DNA of 64,000 nt, from positions 62,001 to 126,000 of the forward strand of contig JARLJL010000022.1 of NCBI GenBank assembly GCA_031291235.1, written 5' to 3'. A program made the translations under genes and the position numbers. The DNA comes from Sulfuriferula sp. GTDB lineage: Bacteria > Pseudomonadota > Gammaproteobacteria > Burkholderiales > Sulfuriferulaceae. Positions 1 through 8,791 of the stretch are shown here, in pieces (positions within the stretch are counted from its first letter, which is position 1; the number at the start of each line of letters is the position of its first letter). The notes under the pieces are model-generated. The model made no database searches, was not told the DNA's origin, and saw nothing but the letters and a program-made list of their open reading frames with translations.

Positions 1-1364
1 GCAAGATCAAGCGCCCAAATTATCCGAATCTGGCTGCAAATCTTAAAATTTCCCTGCCGTTTTTCCGGCGAGGTGATTATTTAATGCCGCCTACCATGAC
101 CATGATGGTTGGAGGGGTGAAAATCGGTTTCATCGGTATTACTTCCGATATTGTGCCGCGTATGCATCCTATGCTGGCGTTCGGTTTGAATTTCCTCGAT
201 TTCGATGTGCAGCGTTATAGCGAGTTGATCGAGAAGCATGCAGCAGAATTGCGTCAGAATGGTGCGCAAGTTGTGGTTGTCATGAGTGAGCTTGGGATAC
301 ACAAGGATTATGCTTTGGCGAATCATATTGCTCCTCATTTGGTGGATGTGTTTTTCTCCGCGCATACACACGAAGTTGTGCGGAAGCCGCTGGAATCGAG
401 CAGCGGTGCACTGGTTGTCGAATCAGGCGGCGGTGGCGGATATTTGGGGCGTATGAACGTCACTGTTCAGAACGGTCATGTCATTCGACGGGACTGGTTT
501 TTGTATGATGTGGATACGAAAATTCCCGAAGATGCCACTATGAAATCCCTGGTGGCTATTGCCCGTGCACCATTTTTGGGCGATCACGTTAATGTAAAGC
601 TGCCTAGTATGGCTGCCGATATACGATTAACGCAGTCCATTGATACTGTCGTCGGTTATACCGGCGTGCCGCTGGATAGGCGGAATGCGCTGGAAAGTAC
701 ATTTAACGATGTGATGGCGGACATGATGCGCAAGCTTGGGAAAACGCAAGTTGCTATAACGCCGGGATTTCGCTTCGATAGCCCTATTGCCGCGTCCGGA
801 GAGTTGTTTGAGGACAATACGATTGCAAATGGGGCAATTACACTGGAAGACGTTTACCGTTACTTCCCTGTGCCGTATCTGGTTGCAACCGGCTCAATAC
901 GCGGCGATAAATTGCGTCAGGCCATGGAGATGAATCTGACCAGTGTGTTTTCTACGGATATGTCTTTACAGTCAGGCGGTTGGGCAGATGGCTGGTCAGG
1001 TCTGAAAGTAAAACTGGATTTGGCACATCCTAATGGCAGCAGGATTATTGATTTGCAATTAAAAGACGAAGCCCGTCCGTTGTCACCGGATGAAATGGTG
1101 ACGGTAACCGGATGCTCCAGGCCGTTTGACAGCAAGTCCGATACAACCTTGTGCAGTTATGACGGGTTTGAGTCTGTGGATGCGTTGATCAATCCAGTAA
1201 CAGGCAAGCAATGGACTGCGGTAGATCTATTTGTGTATGGCTTGCATAACGGCTTGCTTGATACGCAGACGCGCCATGATGTTGAGGATGTGCATCATAC
1301 TAAAATGTGGCCGCGAAACGAGTATGTGCAGCCTTTGCAAGGGGTAGGTAACGGTGGGGAATAA
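1..1364 (+). CDS. SoxB-like / 5'-nucleotidase-family metallohydrolase, 5'-truncated by window edge
   Basis: The frame is open from base 3 to the stop at 1362-1364, and residues before the first ATG (base 84) read as normal family sequence (NYPNLAANL), so the true start lies left of the window. What is visible is the second half of the calcineurin-like metallophosphatase domain plus the 5'-nucleotidase C-terminal domain. The family metal motif GHxH appears as SAHTHE (about 360-374). The upstream SHxG motif is MSELG (about 282-296), with Glu replacing the usual metal-binding His. The C-terminal part has a substrate-loop-like GFRFD and LEDVYRYFP. It resembles the complete protein at 6463-8217 in length, order of motifs and the His-to-Glu change. 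Family-level assignment is firm. A SoxB-like role, cleaving a sulfonate or sulfate from a carrier in the periplasm, is inferred from neighbours. Confidence 0.8.
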   Translation, partial: KIKRPNYPNLAANLKISLPFFRRGDYLMPPTMTMMVGGVKIGFIGITSDIVPRMHPMLAFGLNFLDFDVQRYSELIEKHAAELRQNGAQVVVVMSELGIHKDYALANHIAPHLVDVFFSAHTHEVVRKPLESSSGALVVESGGGGGYLGRMNVTVQNGHVIRRDWFLYDVDTKIPEDATMKSLVAIARAPFLGDHVNVKLPSMAADIRLTQSIDTVVGYTGVPLDRRNALESTFNDVMADMMRKLGKTQVAITPGFRFDSPIAASGELFEDNTIANGAITLEDVYRYFPVPYLVATGSIRGDKLRQAMEMNLTSVFSTDMSLQSGGWADGWSGLKVKLDLAHPNGSRIIDLQLKDEARPLSPDEMVTVTGCSRPFDSKSDTTLCSYDGFESVDALINPVTGKQWTAVDLFVYGLHNGLLDTQTRHDVEDVHHTKMWPRNEYVQPLQGVGNGGE

Positions 1365-1506
1365 GCCCTCGTTGCTGCATGCGAGCATATTGTCGTGGAT
1401 TAGTGGATGGGTATGTTAGTTGTGGGTCAAGATGTTTAATTAGACTATATCCCTTGGTTATTAGTAAATTTAATCGAAATTAAGTTCAATCTAGGCGTGG
1501 TTATTT

Positions 1507-2304
1507 ATGAAAATTCAAAAACATGAGACGGAAAAGCAACTGATAAAAATGTTAGGTCTGGTTATTTTGGGAGTATCAGTACTGACATTGACTGGATGCG
1601 GCAAGAAATCGGATGAGAGTCATGATGCAGCGATTGCAGCTGGCAAGATGCTTGCTGAAAAAGGACGTGGCAGCATACCGGCCTGTGTAGCCTGTCACGG
1701 GGCCAATGGTGAAGGGCTGGATGCTGCGGGTTATCCCCGTTTGGCTGGATTGAACACGGCTTATATCGATAAGCAATTACAGGATTTGGCTCGCGAACTG
1801 CCTCCTCCAGGTGTACTGATTGAAAAGGTTTCAAAGGACTACAGTAAAACACCGCGTATTTATTCCGATTTGACCGTATTTAGTCCAAGTGTGCGCCATG
1901 ACGCTGTGATGAGTCCGATTGCTAAGCAGTTGAGTACAACGGATATTCATAACCTTGCCGCATATTATGGCAGTCTGTCTTTCCAAGCTAAACCGGTTGC
2001 TGCCGATTACGAAGTGCTGGAGCGCGGTCAGGATTTGGCATTGCGCGGCAAACCTGAATACGGTTTGCCGGCTTGTGTTTCTTGTCATGCCCCTGATGGC
2101 GAAGGTTTCGGCGCAGGTTTCCCTCCTTTGGCGGGTCAGCCTGCAGCGTATATCGTGAGTCAGATTAACAAATGGCAAACCGGAGATCGCGATAACGATA
2201 ACCTGAGTTTAATGCGCGCTGTTGCAGATCAATTGACCGATGCGGATAAACTAAATGTGGCGGCTTACTATGCAAATCGTTCATTGACGGTCAAAGGGAA
2301 ATAA
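1507..2304 (+). CDS. Diheme c-type cytochrome lipoprotein
   Basis: A 265-residue protein with a lipobox at its N-terminus (LTLTGC, about residues 26-31), so probably anchored to a membrane and facing the periplasm. Two heme c attachment motifs are visible, CVACH and CVSCH, each starting a cytochrome c domain with the same layout (GANGEGL...YPRLAGL in the first, APDGEGF...FPPLAGQ in the second). It therefore looks like a tandem duplicated c4/c553-type diheme electron carrier. It lies 142 bp after the SoxB-like gene and 4 bp before the next cytochrome gene, which places it in the operon. The likely job is to accept electrons from the TsdA-like cytochromes encoded next and pass them to a terminal oxidase. 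That role is inference. Confidence 0.85.
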   Translation: MKIQKHETEKQLIKMLGLVILGVSVLTLTGCGKKSDESHDAAIAAGKMLAEKGRGSIPACVACHGANGEGLDAAGYPRLAGLNTAYIDKQLQDLARELPPPGVLIEKVSKDYSKTPRIYSDLTVFSPSVRHDAVMSPIAKQLSTTDIHNLAAYYGSLSFQAKPVAADYEVLERGQDLALRGKPEYGLPACVSCHAPDGEGFGAGFPPLAGQPAAYIVSQINKWQTGDRDNDNLSLMRAVADQLTDADKLNVAAYYANRSLTVKGK

Positions 2305-2308
2305 CTCA

Positions 2309-3226
2309 ATGAAACGATTGATTTATATTGTTTTTCTATTGTTCGGGCAAGCAACGGCTTCCTATGCAGATACCGAGTTGCCGATCACTGTGGTACGGCC
2401 TACTACATACGATGCTTATGCCAATATACCTGTAGGCTTAACGCACGAAAAGGCGATACGTCAAGTGCCGGCCATTAATCCAGGCGAGTATTTCGTGCCC
2501 CCGGCAGTGGGTGATATTCCGACCAGCAAATATGGCGACATGGTGAAACTGGGGCGAAATATTTTTATCGATACTCAGCATTACGCCAAACGTTATGTCG
2601 GAAATGGATTGAATTGCAGCAATTGTCACTTGCAAGAAGGGCGCAAGCCTTATGCCTCGCCCATGTGGGCAGCATATCCGATGTATCCGATGTTTCGTAA
2701 CAAATCTCGTGATGTTCAAACTTTTGAAGGCCGGGTGCAGGATTGCTTTAGATTTAGTATGAACGGCATAGCACCTACACTGGATTCTCCGGAAATCAAA
2801 GCTTTGACTGCTTACGCGCATTGGTTATCACTGGGTGCGCCGATTAACAAGGAGTTGCCAGGCCGCGGTTTTGCACGATTGGCAAAACCACGAGATCCCA
2901 CGCCGGTCAATGGCGAAAAATTATATAAGGAAGAATGCGCAACCTGCCACGGTCTGGACGGGAAAGGCCAAAAATTCACCAATCGCGACGGTTACATGTT
3001 CCCACCTTTATGGGGTGGGGATTCATTTAACCACGGTGCCGGGATGAGCTCTGTTAAAGATTGCGCGCAATTTTCCAAAGCAAATATGCCTTTGGGTAAA
3101 GGCTGGACGTTGACCGATATGGAAGCCTGGGATATTTGCACCTATATATGGCTGCAAGATCGTCCCTGGGATCCGCGTTTTGGCTGGTTTTTTAATATTT
3201 TCGCACCGCCTACCGGCGGTAATTGA
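2309..3226 (+). CDS. TsdA-like diheme cytochrome c (first of tandem pair)
   Basis: A 305-residue protein with a signal peptide (cleavage near SYADTE). It has two CxxCH motifs, CSNCHLQEGRKP and CATCHGLDGKG. Around them are hallmarks of the thiosulfate dehydrogenase TsdA/SoxA-like family: YVGNGLNC before heme 1, a lone Cys in QDCFRFSMNG, LDSPEIKALTAY, and FPPLWG with ANMPLG near the C-terminus, where Met is a likely axial ligand of heme 2. In characterised TsdA a Cys ligates heme 1; the lone Cys here is a candidate but I cannot prove equivalence. Known TsdA oxidises two thiosulfates to tetrathionate, or the reverse. The gene follows the lipoprotein cytochrome by 4 bp and is followed by a paralogue. 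The actual substrate is unknown. Confidence 0.8.
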   Translation: MKRLIYIVFLLFGQATASYADTELPITVVRPTTYDAYANIPVGLTHEKAIRQVPAINPGEYFVPPAVGDIPTSKYGDMVKLGRNIFIDTQHYAKRYVGNGLNCSNCHLQEGRKPYASPMWAAYPMYPMFRNKSRDVQTFEGRVQDCFRFSMNGIAPTLDSPEIKALTAYAHWLSLGAPINKELPGRGFARLAKPRDPTPVNGEKLYKEECATCHGLDGKGQKFTNRDGYMFPPLWGGDSFNHGAGMSSVKDCAQFSKANMPLGKGWTLTDMEAWDICTYIWLQDRPWDPRFGWFFNIFAPPTGGN

Positions 3227-3240
3227 GAGGGAGTGTGGAC

Positions 3241-4191
3241 ATGAGTTTATCCCGCACGCATAAATATCTTCTTGCTGCCGGAGCGGTATTTGGTATCGCT
3301 TTTGGAACATGGGTAATTGCAGATACTGATACGGATGCCGATGGCATTGACGATTTACCTACTTTGGACAGCATACAGCCGCGCGTGAGTTCGCAGCAAC
3401 CCAAACTGACGTTGCCAAATGAATTGACAGTGGTGCCAGTCGTCAAGCCCGGTGAATACTTTGTTCCGCCGCGATTGGCAGATTTGCCCGATAGTAAATA
3501 TGCTCAGGAAGTTCGCTATGGGCGTAATCTTTTCGTTAATACTCAGCAGTATGCCAAGCGCTATGTAGGTAACGGCCTGAACTGCAGCAGCTGTCATTTG
3601 CAGGAAGGGCGCAAACCGCATGCGGCACCGCTGTGGGCTGCATATCCAATGTATCCGATGTATACCGAAAAGAGTCGTCAGGTCATCACATTTCAGGAGC
3701 GCATGCAGTCATGTTTCCGCTTCAGTCTGAACGGTATGGCGCCGACGCTGGATTCTCGCGAAATACAAGCATTGACGGTATACGCACAGTGGCTTTCTAC
3801 CGGTATTCCCATGGGGACTATTATGGCGGGACGCGGTTTCGCACGTATCGACAAATCGGATGATCCTTCACCGTTTCATGGCGCAGATCTTTACAAGAAT
3901 TATTGCGCCAGTTGCCATGGAGCCGATTTGATGGGCAAGAAATTTACCGATCGCGACGGTTATATGTTCCCGCCTTTGGCCGGTCCGGATAGTTATAACA
4001 AGGGTGCCGGTATGCAAAAGGTTAAAACATGCGCAAGTTTTGTGAAGGCCAATATGCCGTTAGGAAAACCCTATACGCTTAACGATGACGAGTCGCTAGA
4101 AGTGTGTGTGCATATCTTCCTTCAAGATCGACCCTGGGATCCGCGCAAAGGAATATTTATGAGTCTGTTTATGCCGGTTACGGAGGGTTGA
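3241..4191 (+). CDS. TsdA-like diheme cytochrome c (second of tandem pair)
   Basis: A 316-residue paralogue of the preceding protein, clearly from gene duplication: the stretches KRYVGNGLNC, CHLQEGRKP, AAYPMYPM, NGxAPTLDS, TDRDGYMFPPL and KANMPLGK are shared almost unchanged. Hemes attach at CSSCH and CASCH, and the lone Cys is kept in QSCFRFSLNG. The N-terminus is an uncleaved-looking anchor or a signal peptide (GAVFGIAFGTWVIAD) followed by an acidic spacer. I chose the ATG at 3241 because GAGAGGGAG sits about 8 bases upstream; a TTG at 3223 overlapping the previous stop is the alternative. Two non-identical TsdA-like subunits in a row suggest a heterodimer or two substrates, which is inference. 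Confidence 0.8.
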   Translation: MSLSRTHKYLLAAGAVFGIAFGTWVIADTDTDADGIDDLPTLDSIQPRVSSQQPKLTLPNELTVVPVVKPGEYFVPPRLADLPDSKYAQEVRYGRNLFVNTQQYAKRYVGNGLNCSSCHLQEGRKPHAAPLWAAYPMYPMYTEKSRQVITFQERMQSCFRFSLNGMAPTLDSREIQALTVYAQWLSTGIPMGTIMAGRGFARIDKSDDPSPFHGADLYKNYCASCHGADLMGKKFTDRDGYMFPPLAGPDSYNKGAGMQKVKTCASFVKANMPLGKPYTLNDDESLEVCVHIFLQDRPWDPRKGIFMSLFMPVTEG

Positions 4192-4193
4192 GC

Positions 4194-5933
4194 ATGATAA
4201 ATCGCATCCGTAATTCAGTAAAACTACGCAATGCATTGTTTCCGTTTCTGTTGTGGACGCCGTTGCTGACCAAGGCGACGGTACGCAATGATATTATTGC
4301 CGGCATTACCGCTGGCGTTCTGATATTGCCGCAAGCGATTGCACTGGCTACGCTTGCGGGGCTGCCTCCACAGTACGGCTTGTATACGGCAGTTTTTCCT
4401 GTACTGATTACTGCACTGTACGGATCATCCTGGCACTCGCTGTCCGGTCCGAATACAGCGTTGGCTGTGTTGACTGCAATGACGATTGCGCCGTTTGCCA
4501 ATATCGGCACGCCCGATTATGTGCAATACGCCATTACGCTGACGTTTATGTCAGGAGTGTTGCAGCTGGCATTCGGCTTGCTGCGTCTGGGGGTGGTCTT
4601 TAACTATTTCTCCCACACGGTGATGGTGGCGATAGTAACGGCTGTTGGCATTATTATTGTGGTTCAGCAAGTCGGCAACTTCATGGGCGTCATCATGAAT
4701 CTCAATGAGACGCTGGATGAGGTGGTATACCAGATAATTCTGGCTATCCCGCGTGCCAACAAATATGCAGTGCTGGTCGGTGTTATTACGGTGGCGTCAG
4801 GTTTGCTGATCAGACGGTTCCGTCCAAAATGGCCGCATTACATTATGGCCGTGGCGATAGGCATGCTTGCAGCCTGGATAATTGGATTGGTGGTGGGAAG
4901 CGCGACAGCGCACATAGACATGCTTGGCTACATGAGTTTTTCTGCCATGCCTTTTTCCCACCCGGATTTTACGCCGGAAAATTTCGGACCATTCTCCAAC
5001 TTCGCTTTCCCGGCAGCTATCGGTATGGCCGTGCTGGGATTGATGCAGTCGTCCGTGATAGCGCGCTCAATGGCGGCAAAATCGGGACAGCAGGGCATGG
5101 ATATTAATCAGGAAGTGGTAGGGCAGGGATTGTCGAACGTGGTAGGCAGTTTTTTGTCATGCTTCACCAGTTGCGGTTCGTTCAACCGTAGTGCAGCCAA
5201 CCTTGAAGCCGGAGCCCGTACGCCATTGGTCGGTTTGGTATCTGCATTCGCTCTGGCAGGTCTGGTGTTCGTTGCAGCGCCGGTAATTGCCTATCTGCCT
5301 GTGCCAGTGATGGCCGGCGTGTTGTTCTTGGTGGGCGCTGCTCTGGTCAAGATCAAGGATATTCGTCATCTTTTGGCGATCAAGGACGGCGGTCGAATAG
5401 TGTTTATTCTGGTGTTGGTGGTAACTTTGGGCAGCGGTCTGGATAGCGGCGTGTATTTAGGCATCTTCCTCTCGATCGCGGGGTATTTGCGCGGTGTGTC
5501 GAAACCGTCACTGGAATTGCTGTTCGAACAGGAGAAATCCTACTACTTATCGGACGGGATGACGCTGGACAATACGACTGCAATCGCAATTTCCGGCAGC
5601 TTGTTCTTCGGATCCGGGCATAACATCGAGCGTGCATTTATCAATGTGGCCAAGGACGATCATCGCAAAGCCAATCTGGTTGTTGTCGCCGAATATGCCA
5701 CCGGGATAGACGTCGCTTCTGCGGAATTGATTGTGCAGGAGGCGCGCCGTCGCCAACAGAACGGATATCGGTTATCGCTCTGGGTACGGCCGAGTGCCTT
5801 GGTTGATCCTCAAGTCACCAAGATACTGGAAGCGGCGATAGGTAGTGACAACATATTTTGTAGCGGACGCGCCAAGAAGAGTATGGCGATTACGGGACTT
5901 ATTTCGCCGATCGCGCGGAATAAATTGGTTTGA
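4194..5933 (+). CDS. SulP family anion transporter with C-terminal STAS domain
   Basis: A 579-residue membrane protein of the SulP/SLC26 family. The N-terminal half has the conserved entry (AGITAGVLILPQAIALATLAG) and the substrate-site region SGPNTALAVLTAM, followed by about ten to twelve hydrophobic segments. The last 130 or so residues are a cytoplasmic STAS domain with a divergent core (AEYATGIDVAS). The ATG at 4194 follows GGAGGG and nearly overlaps the previous stop, so translation is probably coupled. An ATG at 4104 would read into the cytochrome gene and is unlikely. SulP proteins carry sulfate, bicarbonate and other anions. Inside this operon, export of sulfate produced in the cell or exchange of a sulfur oxyanion is the natural guess. 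Confidence 0.88.
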   Translation: MINRIRNSVKLRNALFPFLLWTPLLTKATVRNDIIAGITAGVLILPQAIALATLAGLPPQYGLYTAVFPVLITALYGSSWHSLSGPNTALAVLTAMTIAPFANIGTPDYVQYAITLTFMSGVLQLAFGLLRLGVVFNYFSHTVMVAIVTAVGIIIVVQQVGNFMGVIMNLNETLDEVVYQIILAIPRANKYAVLVGVITVASGLLIRRFRPKWPHYIMAVAIGMLAAWIIGLVVGSATAHIDMLGYMSFSAMPFSHPDFTPENFGPFSNFAFPAAIGMAVLGLMQSSVIARSMAAKSGQQGMDINQEVVGQGLSNVVGSFLSCFTSCGSFNRSAANLEAGARTPLVGLVSAFALAGLVFVAAPVIAYLPVPVMAGVLFLVGAALVKIKDIRHLLAIKDGGRIVFILVLVVTLGSGLDSGVYLGIFLSIAGYLRGVSKPSLELLFEQEKSYYLSDGMTLDNTTAIAISGSLFFGSGHNIERAFINVAKDDHRKANLVVVAEYATGIDVASAELIVQEARRRQQNGYRLSLWVRPSALVDPQVTKILEAAIGSDNIFCSGRAKKSMAITGLISPIARNKLV

Positions 5934-5957
5934 TTATTTTGATGTAGGGATAAAAAC

Positions 5958-6380
5958 GTGAAAATTAAATTCTGGTTACTGGCTATGGTTTTATCGTTGG
6001 CAAGCTTGAATGCAGTTGCTGCTGAACAGGTCAAACATAGATTGTTGATACAAGTGAGCGAAGATAGCAACGAACGTTTGATGGAAGCCTTGAATGCAGC
6101 AAAGTTCGTTCAGGATCAATACGGTGCGCCTAATGTTGAAATAGAAATTGTCGTATACGGTCCTGGCGTGCAAACCCTGAAATATTATGCTCCCAGACCG
6201 ATACCGGACATTGTAAAACAGGAAAAATATAACGGCATTCGTATCATGGCATGCGATTACTCGATGCGTAAAGCCAAATTGCGCCCATCTGATATGTTGC
6301 GCGAAATCAGCTATGTTCCATCCGGTGTAGTTGAAATCATGGAAAAGGAACAGTTGGGCTGGACTTATATTCGTCCTTAA
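5958..6380 (+). CDS. Exported DsrE-like protein
   Basis: A 140-residue protein with a Sec signal peptide ending near AVAAEQ and a mature domain of about 118 residues with the DsrE/DsrF-like fold. Visible family marks are the strand HRLLIQVSED, the segment VEIEIVVYGPG, a single Cys at residue 99 in IMACDYSM, and the terminal GWTYIRP. Cytoplasmic DsrE and TusD proteins carry persulfide on a Cys; here the Cys sits in the same region, and the signal peptide would put it in the periplasm. The start is a GTG preceded by GTAGGGA. Position between SulP and a SoxB-like hydrolase suggests a sulfur-carrier role standing in for the missing SoxYZ. That is a hypothesis. Confidence 0.78.
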   Translation: MKIKFWLLAMVLSLASLNAVAAEQVKHRLLIQVSEDSNERLMEALNAAKFVQDQYGAPNVEIEIVVYGPGVQTLKYYAPRPIPDIVKQEKYNGIRIMACDYSMRKAKLRPSDMLREISYVPSGVVEIMEKEQLGWTYIRP

Positions 6381-6462
6381 GCAGCCATTGGTAGAACTGG
6401 TCAAGTTTGTTATGGAAGTTATGAGCACGTTTGATAGGAATCAAACGTGTTGGGAAAAAACA

Positions 6463-8217
6463 ATGTTTAAAATGATACGTGCAATTATATTATCAGTTAG
6501 CTGGGCTGTGATTTGTGCGCCGTTGACTGCAGTTGCAGCAGGTAACGGAGATGTGACGTTTATTCACATGGGCGATCTGCACGGACATTTGGTTCCGCGT
6601 CCGAATATGCGTGAAGGCGACCCCGACTACGGTCAAATGATGGGGGGGTTGGCATATGTATACGACGAAGTTAAAAAAATCCGCAAGGCTCATCCTAATG
6701 CACTGCTGATAAATGGTGGCGATACCGTTCAGGGTTCAGCTGAAGCACTCTATACCCGAGGCGAGGCGATGACGCAGGTGCTTAATCTGTTCAAGATCGA
6801 TGCCTTTAATCCGGGGAACTGGGATTACTTGTACGGAACGGAACGCTTCCGCGAGCTGTTTGCAGGCGATAAACCATTGGCAAACTGGCATGCTTTATCG
6901 GCGAATTTGTACTACTCGACGTTATACGAATTTCCTGAAACCATTTATCCCAAGCAGGCAGGGCAGCGTGTACTGAAGCCTTACATGATCAAAGATGTGA
7001 ATGGTGTCAGAGTCGGGATTATCGGTTTGACCGCAGATCGTGGGCCGCAGGCAGTAAGCACACGCGTTATGGAAGGTTTTACCATGACGCCGGGCGAGTT
7101 CGAAGTCGCAGCAGCCATTCCGTTATTACGCAAGAAACATAAAGTTGATTTGATTGTGCTGATTTCCGAACGTGGTTTGGGCGCCAATCTGGAAATAGCC
7201 GAAACGATACCGGGGATCGATATTATCCTGTCCTCCGATATGCACGAGGAATCGCGCAAGGAACTGATTGCAAAGAGCGGTACGATACTGGTAGAAGAAG
7301 GTCAGGACGGCACCATAGTCGGGGAGCTGACCGCTCATGTCAAAAATGGCAAGATGGTTGGTCATAGCTGGGTACAGCATCGCATAACGACGAAAAATAA
7401 TCAGCCTGATCCGGTCATCGCAGCCAAGGTTGCGGAGGTCCGCTTACCTTTCATCAAGGCCGGATTTGTGCCTCACGTCAATCCGATCAATGCATCGATA
7501 TTGCGTACGCCTATTGACACGGTGATCGGTTTTACCAAAATTCCGTTGCATCGCGCAAATTTTGCCGGCGCCAAAGACATGAATGCTGTAATCGAAGGTT
7601 CTTCGCATGATTTTCTTGCCGACGCTTTCAGAATGGCATGCCATTCCGATTTGGGAATGGTGCGTGGATTCCGCTATGGCACTCATGTTGCTCCCGGACC
7701 GATCAAGCTTGAGGACATTTACCACTATATTCCAATTGGTCCGCAAATTGCTTGTGGAAAGATAGCCGGTGACGATATTCGCTGGATGCTGGAGCGTGGG
7801 GCCGATTCGTCGCTATCTCCCTACGTAGGCTGGTGGGGCGGCGGCTGGCAAATTGCGTTTTCAGGGCTGACGTATGACCTTGATCCCTATAAGGAGTATG
7901 GGAATAGGGTTTCCAATATCAGGGTTGATGGTGATCCGATTGATATGGAGAAGTTATACACCGTTGGCGGTTATTGGTATGTGGATAACCCCAATATGAT
8001 AAATCGTCACAAGGCATGGGAAATCAACGTACTGAAAGACAAGGATGGCGGTATTCTGGATGGTACGGACATCGTTGCATATTACCTGCAGATGTTGCCG
8101 GACCATACCGTCAATCCTGAGTTGAATCGGGTTCATTTATTGGCTCCATTGCCTAAGCCAATTAGCGAAAGTAAGGAAATTCAACCGCTTAAAGGGGTTT
8201 ATTTCCCGCAGTATTAA
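6463..8217 (+). CDS. SoxB-like / 5'-nucleotidase-family metallohydrolase, full length
   Basis: A 584-residue protein with a signal peptide (cleavage near AVAAGN). Start at ATG 6463; the longer frame from 6331 overlaps the DsrE gene and would bury the signal peptide. Metal motifs are GDLHGH (residues 37-42) and NGGDTVQGSAEALYTRG (84-100), the latter strongly SoxB-like. The GNHE motif reads GNWD (118-121), and SoxB proteins also have Trp here as I recall. The fourth motif, normally SHxG, is SERG with Glu236. The GHxH motif is SDMH (258-261), so its first His is Asp259. The C-terminal domain has GFRYGTHVAPG and LEDIYHYIPIG. It is therefore a divergent SoxB relative with an altered metal site. 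Whether it still hydrolyses sulfate from a sulfur carrier, or acts otherwise, is open. Confidence 0.82.
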   Translation: MFKMIRAIILSVSWAVICAPLTAVAAGNGDVTFIHMGDLHGHLVPRPNMREGDPDYGQMMGGLAYVYDEVKKIRKAHPNALLINGGDTVQGSAEALYTRGEAMTQVLNLFKIDAFNPGNWDYLYGTERFRELFAGDKPLANWHALSANLYYSTLYEFPETIYPKQAGQRVLKPYMIKDVNGVRVGIIGLTADRGPQAVSTRVMEGFTMTPGEFEVAAAIPLLRKKHKVDLIVLISERGLGANLEIAETIPGIDIILSSDMHEESRKELIAKSGTILVEEGQDGTIVGELTAHVKNGKMVGHSWVQHRITTKNNQPDPVIAAKVAEVRLPFIKAGFVPHVNPINASILRTPIDTVIGFTKIPLHRANFAGAKDMNAVIEGSSHDFLADAFRMACHSDLGMVRGFRYGTHVAPGPIKLEDIYHYIPIGPQIACGKIAGDDIRWMLERGADSSLSPYVGWWGGGWQIAFSGLTYDLDPYKEYGNRVSNIRVDGDPIDMEKLYTVGGYWYVDNPNMINRHKAWEINVLKDKDGGILDGTDIVAYYLQMLPDHTVNPELNRVHLLAPLPKPISESKEIQPLKGVYFPQY

Positions 8218-8290
8218 GTATGTTCAGGGTGAATAATGAAAACTGGTCACAGGTTTTTGACATATTAAGAATAGAATTTTGGGGATAAAT

Positions 8291-8791
8291 ATGTACGACA
8301 TTATTATTTGGCCAGGATGGCTGGCAGGGGCGGGCATAGGGCTGTTGATGGTGGCGTTTTACTGGATTACCGGTAAGCAGATGGGAGTATCCAGAGGATA
8401 CTGTAATTTGTGGGCATATGTATCGAAGCTACCGTTTTTTCAGCAAAAGGAATACACGGGGAATATCTGGCGGGTCTGGTTCATCCTTGGCATCACTTTA
8501 GGCGGGTTTTTGTCTACAGTCATCGCACATCCCGGTGAATGGCATCTCCATTTTGACATGGGCCAGGCTTATGACGCTTTATTGCCTAATAATGTTTGGT
8601 TAAGGATGCTGATTCTTTTTGGCGGCGGCCTAATCATGGGATTAGGTGCACGTTTCGCAGGCGGTTGTACTAGCGGTCATGTGATAGCCGGGATTCCCAT
8701 GCTGAATTTGTCCAGTTTGTTATCCGGTATGCTGTTTTTTGTAGGCGGCTTGTTTGCGGTTCAACTGACGGTGCGGGTGGTGTCGCTATGA
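8291..8791 (+). CDS. YeeE/YedE family sulfur transporter, first half-protein
   Basis: A 166-residue membrane protein with about four hydrophobic segments and the family motif GARFAGGCTSGHVIAGI, whose Cys is conserved in YeeE/YedE proteins. Together with the next gene it makes up a full-length YeeE (TsuA), known as a thiosulfate uptake channel that uses conserved Cys residues. The ATG at 8291 follows GGGGAT; a TTG at 8279 is the alternative. The stop overlaps the start of the second half by four bases (ATGA), so the two halves are co-translated and probably form one transporter. Position at the end of the sulfur gene run suggests import of thiosulfate or a persulfide. Confidence 0.85.
   Translation: MYDIIIWPGWLAGAGIGLLMVAFYWITGKQMGVSRGYCNLWAYVSKLPFFQQKEYTGNIWRVWFILGITLGGFLSTVIAHPGEWHLHFDMGQAYDALLPNNVWLRMLILFGGGLIMGLGARFAGGCTSGHVIAGIPMLNLSSLLSGMLFFVGGLFAVQLTVRVVSL

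Noticed and set aside
6331-6462. Longer N-terminus for the second SoxB-like protein
   Set aside because: It would overlap the DsrE-like gene and place 44 residues before a perfectly good signal peptide.
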